The translations under genes were made by a program, and so were the position numbers. From Maniola hyperantus (lineage: Eukaryota > Arthropoda > Insecta > Lepidoptera > Nymphalidae), in contig NC_048556.1 of NCBI RefSeq assembly GCF_902806685.2, forward strand, positions 8,370,001-8,434,000: a stretch of DNA of 64,000 nt, in the 5' to 3' direction. Every line of letters starts with the position of its first letter. Position 1 is the stretch's first letter. Under the pieces are notes generated by a model, which had not been told where the DNA came from, did not search any database, and was given only the letters and a program-made list of their open reading frames with translations. Below, piece by piece: positions 13,071 through 25,800 of the stretch.

Positions 13071-14544
13071 AAAAAAAAACTGGAATGTATGTTGATCAGT
13101 CGGTCAGTCAGTTTCTCCTTTTAAATCTGTATAACAATAATATAATAGGTACAGATATCTTTTATCTCTTTAAGAAAACTGGTGTTGCACCAGAGTTTGT
13201 CCATTTCTTAAGATTTTTCTACTTTTCTTGAAATACTGAACGACGATTTTAGACAAAAGCCACGTAGTTCTTAGGCTAAGTACTTAACTTACCAACTTTT
13301 TCTCAATAATTTTATTTATAAAATAAGATTTTGAATATTTGCGACAGAGCCAAATACGTACTTAAACGTTTCATTAAACTTAAGAGCATCTGTTGTTTTG
13401 GAATGGAATAGAAGTGGTTTTGGAATTTGATTCATAGCAAACGTAATACCAGATAGATATCTAGATTCTAGGTACCTAAGAGACTAAATTACGTACCTAC
13501 CTACCAAATTTAGAGTAGGTAATTTAAAAAATTCTACAACAAAATTAGGCATCACAACCTTGACTTTTTGTTCTTTAAGATATCTTACCTACTTAAAATA
13601 TCTACAAGCATTTTGAATGTTAGTAGTTACTACTTTACTAATACATTCAAAAAACAAATTCAAAAATGTCCGTCTCAACTTCTTCGTATATTGTCAAAAC
13701 AAATTAGTAAGTAATTCTCAATCAATGTCAAGTTGTATTGTACCGTTTTCCCTCTAGATTGCGTTCTACTAGTTAGTAGTTTGTCATTATTAGTCATCTC
13801 AGTATGTACCGTATACTGTACTATTCTTTTGACTAAACCAGTTACATACGACTTGGAGAACGTCACAAGTAAAGGAACAATAATAAAATTAAAGAAGTGA
13901 ACTGAATTATCTTTCTTTCCGGTTTCGTTGCTAAACATCGTGGTCCCAGCTTCATCCTACTTTCAAACGGATTAATTTTATTATTGTTTCCATAGGCTTC
14001 CATTGGTGACCATTTTCACGATGCGAGGGCATCATCTAGTAATAAATAAAGAAGTGCAATAGTGTTCTCATTACCCCTTAATAGTTACTTGATGTTTATT
14101 TGTTAATTTTGGCAAATACTTAGTTGATATTGTAGATATCAGGTAGGAAAAAAAAGAACTAGCGAACCCACAATTAATTTGATTTTGATTTGAAATTGAA
14201 GTGAAATGAAGTGAATAAGGTATGACGTTGAATCAAAATTCATGTTTACAAAAATGCAGATTTTGTAGTTTTACGATTCACAATATAGGCTTACATCATC
14301 ATGTTCATGCCATTTCGATCTGACTTGCGCACTGCAATTGCTCAAAAGCATTTGATCTTCATGTTCTTCGCTGCTTGGGCGTATTGAGACTTTTTCTATA
14401 CACGTTGCCTAATTAGGTTTTCCTACCTTTTAGGATTTCGTGCTATTGAAGAGTACAAATTCACCTTTTTCACATTACCTAACTATTTTATTGAACTACT
14501 ATACTTTGGACGCAATATCTAAACAGGGTCATTTGTCTACATCT

Positions 14545-14760
14545 TCTCTATATATAAAAATGAATCGCTAAATGTGTTACTGATCGCAAATTTCGAGTAC
14601 AGCTAACCGATTTCGCTAATTATTTTTTTATAATATTCCTTGAAGTAGGTACGAGATGGTTCTTACGGAGAGAAAAATTTAAAAATTGTAAGTATTAAAA
14701 AAAAATAAAAAATAAAAAATCGACTGTTAGGCGGTACGAAGTTCGCCGGGTCAGCTAGTT
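14545..14760 (+). mobile_element. Helitron-like short repeat, family L
   Basis: Begins near TCTCTATATATAAAAATGAA, includes GTGTTACTGATCGCAAATTT, and ends TTCGCCGGGTCAGCTAGTTG. A remnant of its 3' end is at 5,095-5,152. It starts TC and ends CTAGT and has no terminal inverted repeats, as non-autonomous Helitrons do; the class assignment is inference. Confidence 0.6.
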
Positions 14761-15740
14761 GATAATAAATAATTTATGTCACTAGGAGGAATCTTTATAT
14801 ATCTTCTTTGTGACAGTGACAGTATTAACAAGTTCTATGCTTATAGAACGTTGGGGAGTGTTATTGGGGACTGTTAGATATTATTGAACATTGGGGAATG
14901 TTACGCGATACAGGTACCACGATTCTGGTATCACAGGATTTGAAAAACATCCGGATACATTGCGCTACTGTCAATAGGTACTAAGGTACCTACCATACCA
15001 TCAATATTTCTTCGACACAGGATCGCGAAATGGCGTATCGCGTAATAATATTGATATTGTAATAGGTCCCATTAAAGCAAACAAAAGTTTCAAGCACTAT
15101 TACACTGAGGGTACCACAGAATAGGTAGGTACATAATATGGTAGGACTATGAATACCTATCGTTGACAAATCCTGTCTGCTTATCAAACACTTTGGTTAC
15201 AACACCATTGAAGAAAACAAAAATTTGAAGCGACCTAACTATAGGAAATTCAAGTACGACGTTCTAGTTATCCCCCTCGATCTTCACGCATCGACTACTA
15301 ATGATATTGCCAAAATGTAAACTTAAAGTGCAAGAGTTATTAGTTAGCTATATCTATATGTGATTGTAAATCACCGATTAAGTCTATAAGCGATGCTGCT
15401 AGATTACAATATTGAGAACGTGATGATGGTAGGTTTGGGTAGCAGATAAAAATAACGTTAAAGCCACCTAATTAATTTGTCAGTGAACATATTCTACTCG
15501 TATCACTTGAGAGTGAGACTCAGCGCGGTGTGCCGTTGAAGTTTGTAAGTGATATCTAAACAAACAGGCCACTTATATTAATATTTAATAAACGCAGCCA
15601 ACCACAGATTAGTCATGGCAGTTTCCAATCAACTTTACTATACCTAGTTAAGTATTATCTCTTATAAATGATACAAGCAAACAGAATATACATACCATAA
15701 ATTGAATATTCATGAAAATAGATAATGTGCCACACAACAC

Positions 15741-15773
15741 TATATAAGATAATCCAGAAGGGGGCAGTAGTCA
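15741..15773 (+). promoter_or_regulatory. Candidate core promoter (TATA plus initiator)
   Basis: TATATAAG at 15,741-15,748 precedes GCAGTAGTCAGAC, giving two initiator-like sites 25 and 32 bases downstream. The first ATG after it opens only a ten-codon frame, and a 28-codon frame near 15,953 is unrecognised. It may drive an untranslated exon or a non-coding RNA. Confidence 0.3.
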
Positions 15774-16434
15774 GACAAGTTCAAAATAAGACATCAGTAA
15801 CGGAATCGCGGACGCAACATGTTTTCTATACAATTGGATCTAATTAATTGAGTAACATTCTGTATGTTTGGTTTTTGAAGAAGAACTTTCCAAAACTTCC
15901 AATATAAAAGTCAACAGTCTTAGTTTTTACTCACTTTGTGGAAGAAATCCGCGATGCTTGCGTCGACACAGAAACAATGTATACAGTTAGGAGGACACAC
16001 AGATAACACCGTGGCTTTAAGTGAACTGGTAATTAATTGAACTCTTTGATAGTGGTTTGAAGTTTAAACTGCAGCAAAAAACGCGTACACTCTACACGCG
16101 GATCTGTATTTGACTGATGACGTGAATCGAGCATGGAAGTTGGAAGTTGGAACTGCCGCGCCGGTCGACTTGTCCATCAAGCGCCTTAAAGGTCTTAAGA
16201 ATGCCACATCCTGCTCAGATTATTCACCTTTAAATCTTCATGTAATAAGGGATCAATTCGTTTGTATAGTGACTATTTTGTATTGCTTTGGTTTCGCTCC
16301 ACATACAAATTGTGTATGCCATGCCACGGCCGTTTACACATTTCTTTTAAGTGGAGAGAAAAGGCGAAAGGATATCGCGACTTTAATGTTTGTCTGTAAC
16401 ATGTTATTGTGATTTCTTTGAGTCAAAGGTGCTG

Positions 16435-16500
16435 CAAATTTTCATTGGTGGCGGTAATCATTTAACATCAGGGTGACCGGTGACCCGCCTGCCTATCTCT
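16435..16500 (+). mobile_element. LINE 3'-end remnant
   Basis: GGCGGTAATCATTTAACATC followed by GTGACCCGCCTGCC matches the last segment of the LINE end at 31,955-32,215. Confidence 0.6.
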
Positions 16501-16612
16501 ATAAAAAAAGCTGTGAAGTGGACTTGTGCTTATTACATAAAAATTTAAGATAAAAACTTATTAAAGGCTCTGGACTCTGGAGAGTCTAATTTTTTTATAT
16601 TTTCTTCGGAAT

Positions 16613-16760
16613 AGTATTAGAAATCACGTCATACGTTGCCATACACAGTGTCGTGGCAACCCCCTGCCAGAAACCCTTAAAATTTAAAGTTTAATGGTGT
16701 CTGGCAGGGGGTTGCCACGATACTAAGTGTATGGCAATGCATGACGTGATTTCTAATACT
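16613..16760. repeat. 148-bp stem-loop (probable MITE)
   Basis: Arms of about 55 bp run from AGTATTAGAAATCACGTCAT to CCCCCTGCCAG and back as CTGGCAGGGGGTTGCCACGA to ATGACGTGATTTCTAATACT, with a few mismatches and an AT-rich loop of about 30 bases. Flanking sequence continues the symmetry weakly. Long imperfect inverted repeats of this size are usually foldback MITEs. Confidence 0.8.
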
Positions 16761-17354
16761 TTTTCGAAGGAAATATGAAAAAATAGACTTTATACTTTGA
16801 CGTAAGATTTTTACACCTTTGTTACCTGTTATCTCTCAAAGCCACCATGATCCAAACTTCATAGTCGCCGGTCGTTCCTCCCTGTGTTGGGGACAATAGG
16901 CAGAGAAACTTTCAACTTTTATAAAATAACGAAGGCCTGGCATGCGCTGGCTGTTAGTCCATAAGCTCGGATTGTGTTGGTCCCCATCGTCTTCCCGCGA
17001 ATACTTGTTCAATGGTAACTCGACGAGTTTGTCACCACCTCACAGCGATCAAGAAATTACGCGTAACCTGTACAGTGTACACGCGTTAAATATGACGTTC
17101 TATCGATGTACGTCGCTGTTATCGCGCTGTATATTCAGGCCCTAATCCGAAAGGGTATTTATCCTTACTAGGCATCCCTGACGAGATTGAGGCGTGCACA
17201 CATGGGGCGCTGGGACGCATGGTTTCTACACGAATTTTCTACACGAATGCGTCCTGGCGCTGCCTGTAAAGTGTTCGCTCGCCTGGAATATCATACTACT
17301 GTCTCAACGCATGTGGCTACAACATGGACAGACATCTTATATCTCCTATATATT

Positions 17355-17510
17355 ATACTAGCTTATGCCCGCAACTTCGTCGGCGTGGATTATAAGTTTC
17401 AAACCCCTATTTTTCCCCTTTTTCGAATAGCTGTTTGCATGCCAAATTTCTGTTCGATCCATCCAGTAGTTTGAGCTTTGCGTTGATAGATCAGTCAGTC
17501 AGTCACTTTA
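17355..17510 (-). mobile_element. Short repeat, family B (reverse)
   Basis: CTAGCTTATGCCCGCAACTT at the left and GCGTTGATAGATCAGTCAGT at the right match the family B layout in reverse; the middle is shortened. Confidence 0.65.
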
Positions 17511-18450
17511 TAGTCTATAGAAGAAAAGTGAAATACCACTAACTCACTCAATCACGAAATCATGAAATCTTAGAAACCTAAGATTTCAATCATGATATCT
17601 TAGGTTTCTTCTAGGGCGTAGGTAGGTTGTAAAATCTACCTACGCTAATCCTTCTTAGCCAATGCTAAGAAAGGATTTTACAAAATTCCAATCCTAGAAT
17701 GGTAAAATGGGGTATGGAAGTTGGTATGAATGTCACACGGTCTTAGATATGAAAGCTGTCCAACCATAGTGGTATTCTTAGGATTCCGTACCACTTAATA
17801 AAAAAAAAAAGATTCCGACGAATTGAGAACCTCCTCCTTTTTTTGAAGTCGGTTAAAAAGGATCTCATATGGTAGACTAAGTGAGAAGGTAAGTAAGGCC
17901 TTATACAGCGGAAAAATTTCGTAATCTCTTGGGATAAGTATTAGAAATACGCGGACAAAGTAGCGGGCAACTGTTAATTTAAAAAAAATTGCATAACGCC
18001 TGTACCTTGAAACTTAAAAATTGAAATAAACTAGAACTATAAACATTGCTAATTGAATGCTCACAGGCTCACAGGCCGTATAAAACATTTGAAAACAAAA
18101 TCTGACAAATCACAAAAGCACAAACTATGGTCACCCAAGTCTATATGGGAGGTCCTTCAAGTATACGCGGTGCATTAATTAGATTATCCAGTTTATTAAA
18201 ATTAATGCAGGAGCTTAGTTTGGTTTTCACAGTGTCTTAAATCATTGCTATTTACATAATCTTTTTATTTTATTATTTTTAGGGTTCCGTACCTCAAAAG
18301 GAAAAAAGGAACCCTTAGAGTGAATGAAGAACAAACCAATAAAGGTAGTGATTTCTTCTTTTATATACTTAGGTACGTTTTTTGTTCGTAAGTCCATAAT
18401 ACTTATAAAGACGTAATGAGACGAAAAGAACGTGCATCATACGTGTGTGA

Positions 18451-18493
18451 GGACTTATACCTACCTACTGATAAAGTAGGTAGGTATAAGTCC
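18451..18493. repeat. 43-bp perfect hairpin
   Basis: Nineteen-base arms (GGACTTATACCTACCTACT and its exact complement) with a five-base GATAA loop. The right arm ends inside the first bases of the family D element at 18,491, so the hairpin spans an insertion junction. Confidence 0.85.
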
Positions 18494-18645
18494 CGCAAAT
18501 TGCTATTGCGATAGAACCTTGTCTCATTAACATCGAAATGACGTCATTTGACGTATATTTAAGTAAAAATATACCATCAGCTCGAAACACAGTCTAGTGC
18601 TCACGTCACTAAAATGGCGGCCACGCGCATTAGCAATTTGCGGGA
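18491..18645 (-). mobile_element. MITE family D, copy 1
   Basis: Inverted terminal repeats TCCCGCAAATTGCTATTGCG and GCGCATTAGCAATTTGCGGGA. The interior carries ATGACGTCAT (CRE-like) and AAAATGGCGGCC (YY1/Pho-like). Related copies are at 21,422, 28,631 and 41,063. No transposase is present. Confidence 0.85.
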
Positions 18646-19865
18646 ATTATACTTGATCATAAAAAAAAAAAAAATTAAAATATTGTCGATAACATTAATT
18701 AAGCATGAACGAGGAAAACAATTTCAAGAGCGAGTGAATAACTAATATGCCTACTTAACCACAGTAGCTAGATGTTTCCTTTGCTCGTTAACCTCTAATC
18801 ACAGTGTCGTTTAAAATGAATTAAAATTCATCGTTCTAACTGTTTCACATATAATAAACAATGGATTTGTGTGAACAAATATGTGATTATCAGTATCTCG
18901 CACGTGAAGAGAACGATATTTCTATTTAAGATAAATGATTCATATCATGAGATAGTTTACGTTAAGAAATCTATAGCACCGGTTGATATTTTTGCTGTAA
19001 TGTAACTACCAAATATATCTAAGTATGTCTGAAGTCGTATAAATAACATTGTTCAAACGCAAAAGTGAAATATAAATGAAACAGTGAATAAATAGTGACA
19101 GTATTAAATCATTAGTGACTGGCAAAAATATACTTAATGTAATAATTCTCCTCTTAGAATGAACATTAAACGATAACAACGATTTAATGTATTTCAGGAA
19201 AACCATAACACTAGTTGCCTTTTTGCCTCATTCAATATAAAACTTTATTGATGTGAGGTACGCTAATAAAGGTTTAAGTGCAAAAGTGAATTATGAAAGC
19301 AGCTGAAACGAAAAGAAGGCAAAAGAAAAACTAATGTTACTCTTTCAATAAAAATAATCTAATCTTTTATACTACACTTTGCTTATTCCTATTTGTAAAA
19401 TTATTTGAATCACCTACCAGTAAACGTGATGTTAAAATTTTGGTTTAGAAATCCGAGAAGACTTTAAAACAATTTGAATATATTAAAAGTGCTAAATTGA
19501 ATCTGTCTACAAATAAACGAACAAGTGCAAAAGTGAAATTAACAGAGTGACCAAAATTTTCACAACGACAGGAAACGTAAATAACAAGCTTCATCAAAAA
19601 GCTTTTCGTAATCTAGTCATCAGTCTTTCTGCAATATCAATCAAGCATACCAAATTACCAACACAATTTTATCCACACAGTGCAATCAAGGGATAACATA
19701 TATCACGTAGACGATTAGATAGTAGAATTTGAACCAGATAATATTGTCGATCGGTCACCTACTGATTAATTACCTACAAGGATATAAGGATTGTTGGGCT
19801 TAGCTTTGCGAGGTTAATTTTCCGTTAGTTTTGCGCTCGCGCAGTGTTGTGTTCGTAGCGACATA

Positions 19866-22800
19866 ATGCGGTCGCACCTGAGGATCTTGTGCGCCATATT
19901 ATTAGCAGGTGTGTTTGTTTTGGTGATTATACGTGTGTTAATGCCGCCAATGCCTTTCAAAAACGGAGTTCAGTGACGTAGAAACCTCGTTATATACGAG
20001 GTTTCTGTACCCCTGGTATTGTTTTATATATTTAACTGCAAAATTGTCCTATTTGGTTATAGTACAGTCTTGTGGGTATTACGTTTGCAATACCGTGTTT
20101 TGCGAGTAAAAGCCTTTCTCGTTTTCCCGCAAAGTTGCTAAAACCGGTCGAAAAACGTCATCATACAGGTATGAGGCAGGCCTCATTAGTATTTGATGGC
20201 TCTTCGACAGCCTTGAAACGTAAACAATACCTACTTATTTTGCTTTAAATCTATGTACCTTCTTAGTACTTATCTACAGTGATATAATGGAACCACGTAC
20301 AAGGTACATAAATATATTGCGAGAGGTTGTTGTAAACAGCTAAGTAAGTAATAAAAGATAATAGTTTTCTGTGTTAAGTAAATATTAATACAGATTCTTA
20401 ATCTATAGGCAGGAGTGTCTGTAAAAAATAATGACTCAACGCAAAAGCCTCATTAAAAATAAGTTATAACTATTATACGAGATACTAATACCTACATATT
20501 TTTTTATATACATATACAAGTACCTACATACATAGTTAATTTCTGTGTATAAATGACATCGCAAAGGTGGGTTAAAAAAATCGGTCAAGTGCTAGTTGGA
20601 CTCGCACATGGAGGGTTCCGTACCATCGTACAAGAAATAACACTTTTGGTTTTTCATGGCGATCATTTTAAAATGATTATTAAGTATTTGTTGTTTTGTT
20701 ATAACGGCAATAGAAATACACATTCTGATTCTATGAAAATTTCAACTCTCTACCTATTACGTTTCACGAGATACAACCCACTGACAGACAGACGGACGGA
20801 CGGATGGACGGACAGCGGAGTCTTAGTAATACAGCCTTGCACCCTTTGGGTACGGAACCCTAAAAAAGAACCAATTCATGCAATGATGCTCCCAAAAAGC
20901 GATAACAGTCTTTATTAAGTACATACCTAGGTAGACTTCTCAAGAGTTTTCCGAACGTTGACATTATGATTAGCTAGATTAAGATAAGTGCAGTTAAAAA
21001 TAATACCTACGTAATCTAGTGAGCTGAAATAGCATTAAGTATTTGAGCAGGATATATTAGCTACTTCGTTGTTCGTCTTTCTGTCTGTCTGTCAAGACCC
21101 GTCAAGAGTATCAAAACCTATAGTATAGGACATAGGTACTTCCCATTGATCTACAATCATGTTGGAAGCTACCAATATCTTATAACACAAGGATGGAAAA
21201 ATTCCGAAAACCGTGAATTTGTAGTTCATCAGTCATCACAAAACATAAATTAAAAAGTTTTGCTTCTTGTACGATAATATAGAAGCCTTCGTGTGCGAGT
21301 CTGACTCGCACTTGACCGGTTTTTGTTCGGTAGATAAGATTGTCACGCCAATATTTTTTTAGTCGATGACAAAAGACTGACAAGATCGATGATCACGTCT
21401 TGGCGTTGGCGTAACTATACGTCCCGCAAATTGCTAATGCGCGTGGCCGCCATTTTAGTAACGTCAGCACTAGATTGAAGTTTCGAGCTGATTGTATACT
21501 TAAATACCTATTCAAATGACGTCATTTCGATGTTAATGAGACATGGGTGCAGCGCAATAGCAATTTGCGGGACTTTTAGCCATGGCCTTCCACCAAACCA
21601 GACCTTAACTAATATAGGAATCATACTTCCCAAATTAAGTAATCCTCCTTCCTTCTTCCATTTATCTATATTAAATCTTTTTTAAATGCTGTTTTATTGA
21701 AAATGATAAAATTTATAACATTATTTTATAAAATTGAGCAAGAATCCTACGCATTTCAACAAACAACATTTTTCATGCCATTTAATGTCCAATACATATT
21801 ATTATTATGATAGGTATAGGTACATGGGAGCTTATTGAAAATCGACTCGATCGATAATAATCGCCGATTAACAATCCATATCCAAGTGGGTACCTACATT
21901 ATATGTATGTGTCGACTCTTGCGACACTTGCATTCATAAAATTATTATTGCTGGGAAGAATTCAAAGCAACCCGATTTCCGTTCAGTTGATCAGTGATCA
22001 CACATTGTTTATTCATTTCAGCCCAATTCCTTATAATATACTAGCTTCCTACGTCATTAGCTATCTTCATGCCAAATTCCAAACTTTGAACTTATTGAGA
22101 GATATCTCTATTCTCTAATGTGTCTTCTGGTAGCTTGTTTTTAAAAACTTACGATAAAGTAAATAGCAAAAGCGAATTTGACTCGCAGCGGAGGACTGCA
22201 ATTACTTGTAGGTATACATGGCATAATAATCGAATCTTTAAAAAAAACAAAATACTTAAAGAGTTTCTTGCTGGCCCTTCTCGGTAGGAAAGGCATTCTG
22301 AACTAGTGGTAGATACGTTTGAAGATCCAAAAGTACTTGCAAAAGTACATTTGACTAAGAAAACTTTATTTAAAGTTTTTTATTTTTTTTATCTAATTTC
22401 AGGTTTGACTTCAGGAAATTTTGAAACACCGCCAACAATTAAAACATCTTTAAACGCAGGGGACAGTTTGACGGTACAGGTCCTTACATATGATGATGTA
22501 GTAACAACATGCACATTGAAATCCCCTAATAATGCACTGGGGGAAATTCAATTCAAGCCTGTTAGTGATAATAATGATAGAATCCAAATACAACCAGATA
22601 CAGAGCGATCAAAATGCCGTGCTTTAATCACTGTTAAAGAAGGTGATGATGGTTTGTGGACGCTGACATCGGGATCTGCGGATGGCACAGAAAGAATTCA
22701 GAGCTATGATCTTAGCGTGAATCCTGAGTCAGGTTAGACTGAAATATTTTTGAGGCACTATTTCTCTACACTATCAGTACCCATAATATAAATGCAAAAG

Positions 22801-25800
22801 TGTGTTTGTTTGTTAGTTTGTCCTTCAATCACGTCGCAACAGAGCAACTGATTAACGTGTTTTTTGCATGGGTATAGTTAAATACTGGAGAGGGACATAG
22901 GCTACTTTTTATCCCGGAAAATCAAAGAGTTCCCACGGGATTTTTAAAAACCTAAATTCACGCGGACGAAGTCGCGGGCATCAGCTAGTAAAGAGATAAA
23001 ATTTGTATGTTTGGATGTAGACGGTAATCTCCAGAACTAATGATTCGAAAATTATTCTTTCACTGATAGATAACTACAAAGAATTTGAATAGGTAGTTGC
23101 AATTAATAGTTATCATCATTCGTAGGTATAGGGTAACTATTAAAACTAACTCAATTTTTTTCGCAATTCTAGATGCGGTAGAACATAACCAAGTAGATTA
23201 TTTAGACAATGTTTTTATAAACACCACGATTGGCTCAAGACATGAAATTACGATGCCTGACTTTTCATTTGGTGGTATTAAAAGTTGCACACTCATTATG
23301 CCCACCGGACAAGTGCTTGATGTTCATGACTTAAAAGCAACTGGTGTCATTGGAATCGTTCGGACGGAAACCAGCAGCTGCTCAGTCTCTATTGGCGTGC
23401 CAACAGATGATTTTGTTGGTGACTGGATGTTATCTTCTGTCGGATACCGATATTCAGCTGAAAAAATTGAAAGGCATTTACCTTTTACAATTCACGTCGA
23501 AAGTATGTACCTACCTATTTATTTATTTAAACCACTTTATTGGATATATTACTTACACAATAAAAGTACTTACAGAGAATTTAAATAATGATTTAGTAAA
23601 ACAAAACCTTATCACAAAGGCAAGCCATACATGCAAATTGCAACTACAATTTTTTTTTTTTATTGATCTATATTAATTTACAAGGTGTTTGGTAATATAA
23701 AGTATTTATTTATTTATTACTGTACCTACATTTACCAAAAGTACGGTGAAATTACTTATAAGTTATCAACCGGAAGAAGTGATGACTTTCACAGTTTTTA
23801 TCACATTTACCAAATCATGAGGTACCTACTTAACTATCAATATATACCTATATAATGACAAAATAATTCTTCCCACACTAACTAGTTACAATTACGTTAC
23901 GGTAACTGCCGTAAGTAACATTATATAATCTAATTTGACGAGAGCGCACAGTGTGGCACTGCACATATTTTATTTTGAGCGGCCAAACCAAACAACCATT
24001 GGATTAGAAAATTCTTGTTTCTGAAACAAGAACATTTCGATGATTTATTTTTTAATCTATAAGAATGTGCACTAGATAAGTATTTTATCAAGTCACGTTG
24101 AAATGATAGCATCTAATGATAATAATATGATGGCATGGATAAGTAAAGAAAGTTAAAAATGTTTTGATACGTAAATACAATAAGTACATTGCCTACTTGA
24201 ATAAGCAGGTACCTACATAATATTTTTTGTAGAAAAAGTAAAACTTTAAAAATAACTTGCATATTTGATACAATACGAAAGTATAATCGAGTGCAACGAT
24301 TAATCGTTACGAAAATTACATTGCCTCTGCCTGTCTGTCATCGGGCTATATCTCGTGAACCATGATAGGTACAGAGTTACCTAAACTTTTCACAGAATGT
24401 GTCTTTACTCTTTTTATTGCTGCTATATATTATAACAACAAATACTTAATGAAAAATTCGAAATGGCCACCGTGAAGATTAAAAAATAATATTAAAGTTA
24501 TTTCTTGTACAATGGTCGATGGTATGAAGCTCTTCGTGAACGAGTTCAACTCGTCCAACTTGGCCGGTTTCCATTGTATATATTTTGAGAATATGTATAG
24601 TTACCTACGTGTTTTTGTGGTTATTTTTAAATTTTATTTAATTTTTTTATTCCAGTAATTGTTGATTCTCACGTGGATGAAGTAAGTGTAACGGAGGGCA
24701 ACGGCTTCTACATTGCTGTGAAAGACCCTGATATCCATCTCACTGACACTTGCAGACTTCTAGGACCAAATAAAGAAAGACCGTCTGCAAAGTACATTAG
24801 ACTCGACGGCGGATGTAGATATAAAGTCTTTAATGTAACGATGCTTGATAGTGGATATTGGGAAATACGTTTTGGGCGTATTCGTAAAATAGAGTATAGA
24901 GCTATTACGCATGTTACTGTTCATGGTAATATATATTTTAAATTTTTTTAATCATCCCATAAATAAATCTGGATCCAACTCTTCAATCCTGATGCTGCAA
25001 GGTCCGTCGCAATTATCAAGTTTAAATTCACATTCAAATTCCTTTATTGCGAATATGGGTAAACAGTGGATATGTTACAAAAACAAAAAGGTACAGGTAC
25101 AGGAAGGTATAGGAAAGGTACAGGAAAAACAAGATTCAGGCAGTGTTTATAGTGAGTTAATATTGTAGGTACCAAGCAACGACCTTATGCTTAGACTCGC
25201 AGTTACAACTCCTCAACCCTAATGATGCAGGGTACAGCACTCCTAAACTATAGTGATTCAGAAGTTGCGGATGATACAATATTATTTTAGGTGCTAAGAA
25301 TAGACTACATAATTGAACTTCGGATCCCAACTCGTCAATCCTGATGCTGCAAGGTACTGATCTCCTAAGCCGGCGGGATTCGGGAATGCCTGATGGTGAA
25401 GTGATATTTTAGGTATCAAGCAACAGCTTGATGGTTACAGTTCAAGTACGAAATCCGCAAACCTGATGATGAAGGGTACAGCACTCCTAAACTATAGAGA
25501 TTCGGTGAAATATTGTTGTAAATTACGAGCATAGATTTTTTTATTGAATTCCAAATCCCAACTCTTCAATCCTAATGCTGCAAGGTACCTACTGAACTCC
25601 TAATAATTCAATTTTTTTTAAACCAACTTCCAAAACCACTACAAAGTAAAGAATAATTTTGTTAAATACATACACGTGTAGAAACAAATATTATTTTTTA
25701 CTTTGTAGTATAGTAGTATTTATAATATTTATTTTACTGAAATTATTTTTTATTGTTTTGCATTTTACTTTTAGCTGCCTCTGCTCCAGCACAAATAAAC

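Larger units (their letters stand above)
1..19865. other. Long gene-free stretch, repeat mosaic
   Basis: No open frame here has the splice sites, length or protein character of a real exon; the longest frames are about 100 codons and carry no recognisable domain. The stretch is AT-rich and holds scattered short repeats (listed separately), many runs of the type GTAGGTAGGTA/TACCTACC, and two sequences that look like core promoters near 2,804 and 15,741. It may be intergenic, or may hold distal regulatory DNA or untranslated exons of the Ig gene that starts at 19,866. I could not tell these apart from sequence alone. Confidence 0.6.

Noticed and set aside
16110..16412. 100-codon open frame
   Set aside because: No domain, no convincing start context or splice link; composition is like its non-coding surroundings.
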